A stretch of DNA of 53,948 bases from Haliea sp. (GTDB lineage: Bacteria; Pseudomonadota; Gammaproteobacteria; Pseudomonadales; Halieaceae), in NCBI GenBank assembly GCA_002862465.1, contig PKDD01000025.1, positions 1-53,948 of the forward strand. The letters are read 5' to 3'. The position numbers and the translations under genes were made by a program. Numbering within the stretch: the first letter of the stretch is position 1; each line of letters begins with the position of its first letter. Shown here piece by piece: positions 53,399 to 53,948 of the stretch. The notes under the pieces are model-generated. The model searched no databases, had not been told where the DNA came from, and saw nothing but the letters and a program-made list of their open reading frames with translations.

Positions 53399-53948
53399 CT
53401 AAGCAATCTCGCGCTTATCCCTTGATGTGGCGTAGAACTGACGTACCCACTTACGGAACATTACCAAGCTCTTGTCTTCTTTACAAAAAAGTGGCCTGTG
53501 CTTATGCACCTTATTCGCCCAGATTGGATAGTCATCGTCCAGTCCCGCAATAATACCTTCCATGACATCGTCACCCGCTAGGTCCTCAATAGCTCGACTC
53601 ACTGTCAGCGTCCACCGCATCAGAGTTTGATGCCTGCTAATAGGCTGGGCGCTATTATACATCACCATTTCAGCGCCAGGCGCATAGGTGTTGCGCACCA
53701 TAGCAAAACCTGGGTTATACACAGTCGCATGAAGATGTGTGCTCACGCCTGACTGTTCTGCATCAGAGTGCAGATGCAGCGTACGACCGTCTGCATCGAT
53801 GGTGACTTCTGATGGCGGCACATCTTCCATTTTGTGCACAAACTGAAAGTGTACAGGGTCACAAGAATTTTCAGCAATGTCTTGTACATGGGCAGGCACC
53901 AGGAATTCCGTGTAACGGGGACTCGTCCACTCCGGGTGACCCAACTCT
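53399..53948 (-). CDS. Rieske oxygenase, C-terminal catalytic part (runs off the window)
   Basis: At least 183 residues of a gene that continues beyond base 53948 are visible. They hold the iron ligands NSCDPVHFQFVH (D-x2-H-x4-H), HLHATVYNPGFAMVRN, and the late acid region DDDYPIWANKVHKHRPL. The layout is that of KshA-type oxygenases (VPAHVQDIAENSCDPVHF). It differs clearly from the Rieske protein at 30.5 kb and is not a copy of it. The TTG seen near 53944 is probably internal, not a start. The Rieske domain and any reductase partner are outside the window. Confidence 0.78.
   Translation of the reverse strand, partial: ELGHPEWTSPRYTEFLVPAHVQDIAENSCDPVHFQFVHKMEDVPPSEVTIDADGRTLHLHSDAEQSGVSTHLHATVYNPGFAMVRNTYAPGAEMVMYNSAQPISRHQTLMRWTLTVSRAIEDLAGDDVMEGIIAGLDDDYPIWANKVHKHRPLFCKEDKSLVMFRKWVRQFYATSRDKREIA

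Noticed and set aside
1-53948. Prophage, insertion sequence, integron, CRISPR array or defence island
   Set aside because: No transposase, integrase, phage structural gene, repeat-spacer pattern or defence gene was seen in any frame.

Overview
The window reads as ordinary chromosome from a free-living, probably marine, gammaproteobacterium, perhaps of the Cellvibrionales/OM60-SAR92-Spongiibacter type. That placement is inference from gene content: GC near 50 percent, many CoA-linked catabolic enzymes, Rieske oxygenases of the steroid type, SelO, NhaA and an Opp peptide importer. I see no phage, insertion sequence, integron, CRISPR array or plasmid replication gene. The window starts inside one gene (the tail of a methyltransferase) and ends inside another (a Rieske oxygenase).

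Region by region. 1-4 kb: methyltransferase tail, a sterol-desaturase-family membrane hydroxylase, a crotonase lacking one catalytic Glu, a small exported-protein candidate and an MFS exporter. 4.1-10.4 kb: a tight four-gene operon matching the acyclic terpene utilization (Atu) set: AtuA, geranyl-CoA carboxylase beta (AtuC), isohexenylglutaconyl-CoA hydratase (AtuE) and biotin-carrying alpha (AtuF). It lacks the other Atu genes. 10.8-18.6 kb: housekeeping and mixed genes (lipoprotein, DedA protein, long D-aminoacylase-like amidohydrolase, SelO AMPylase, a PyrD-PyrK-like fusion, NhaA), closed by a tRNA-Val(GAC) on the minus strand with a stable-RNA-type promoter. 19.1-22.5 kb: two adjacent acyl-CoA dehydrogenase subunits of the split alpha2beta2 type known from steroid side-chain degradation, then an extended SDR. 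22.7-28.6 kb: an exported methyltransferase-like protein, then a phospholipid operon of a HAD-PlsC fusion, a PlsB-type acyltransferase and GpsA. 28.7-36 kb: PBP7-like peptidase, an outer membrane barrel, a KshA-like Rieske oxygenase, GcdH with an agmatinase-family enzyme, and a SulP transporter. 36-40.5 kb: SnoaL-like protein, GlpD-type dehydrogenase, and a LysR regulator divergent from a citrate/methylcitrate-synthase-like enzyme whose catalytic Asp is Glu. 40.6-45.7 kb: oppA-oppB-oppC-oppDF. 45.8-49 kb: DUF2721 protein, HSL-type esterase and acyl-CoA synthetase. 49.1-49.85 kb: a decayed DUF3604 gene. 49.9-53.9 kb: iron-dependent alcohol dehydrogenase, MFS carrier, acetoacetate-decarboxylase-like protein and the Rieske oxygenase fragment, all on the minus strand.

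Taken together, the window suggests a cell that eats branched and cyclic isoprenoid-type carbon (terpenoids, perhaps sterols) through CoA thioesters. It carries activation (acyl-CoA synthetase, esterase), dehydrogenation (split ACAD, GcdH), carboxylation of a beta-methyl branch (AtuC/F), hydration (AtuE, crotonase) and ring hydroxylation (KshA-like). These parts sit in separate transcription units, so a single joint pathway is inferred and not shown.

No wholly new system stands out. The observations most worth checking are the reduced Atu operon, the split acyl-CoA dehydrogenase, the PyrD-PyrK-like fusion and the Asp-to-Glu citrate-synthase-like enzyme.
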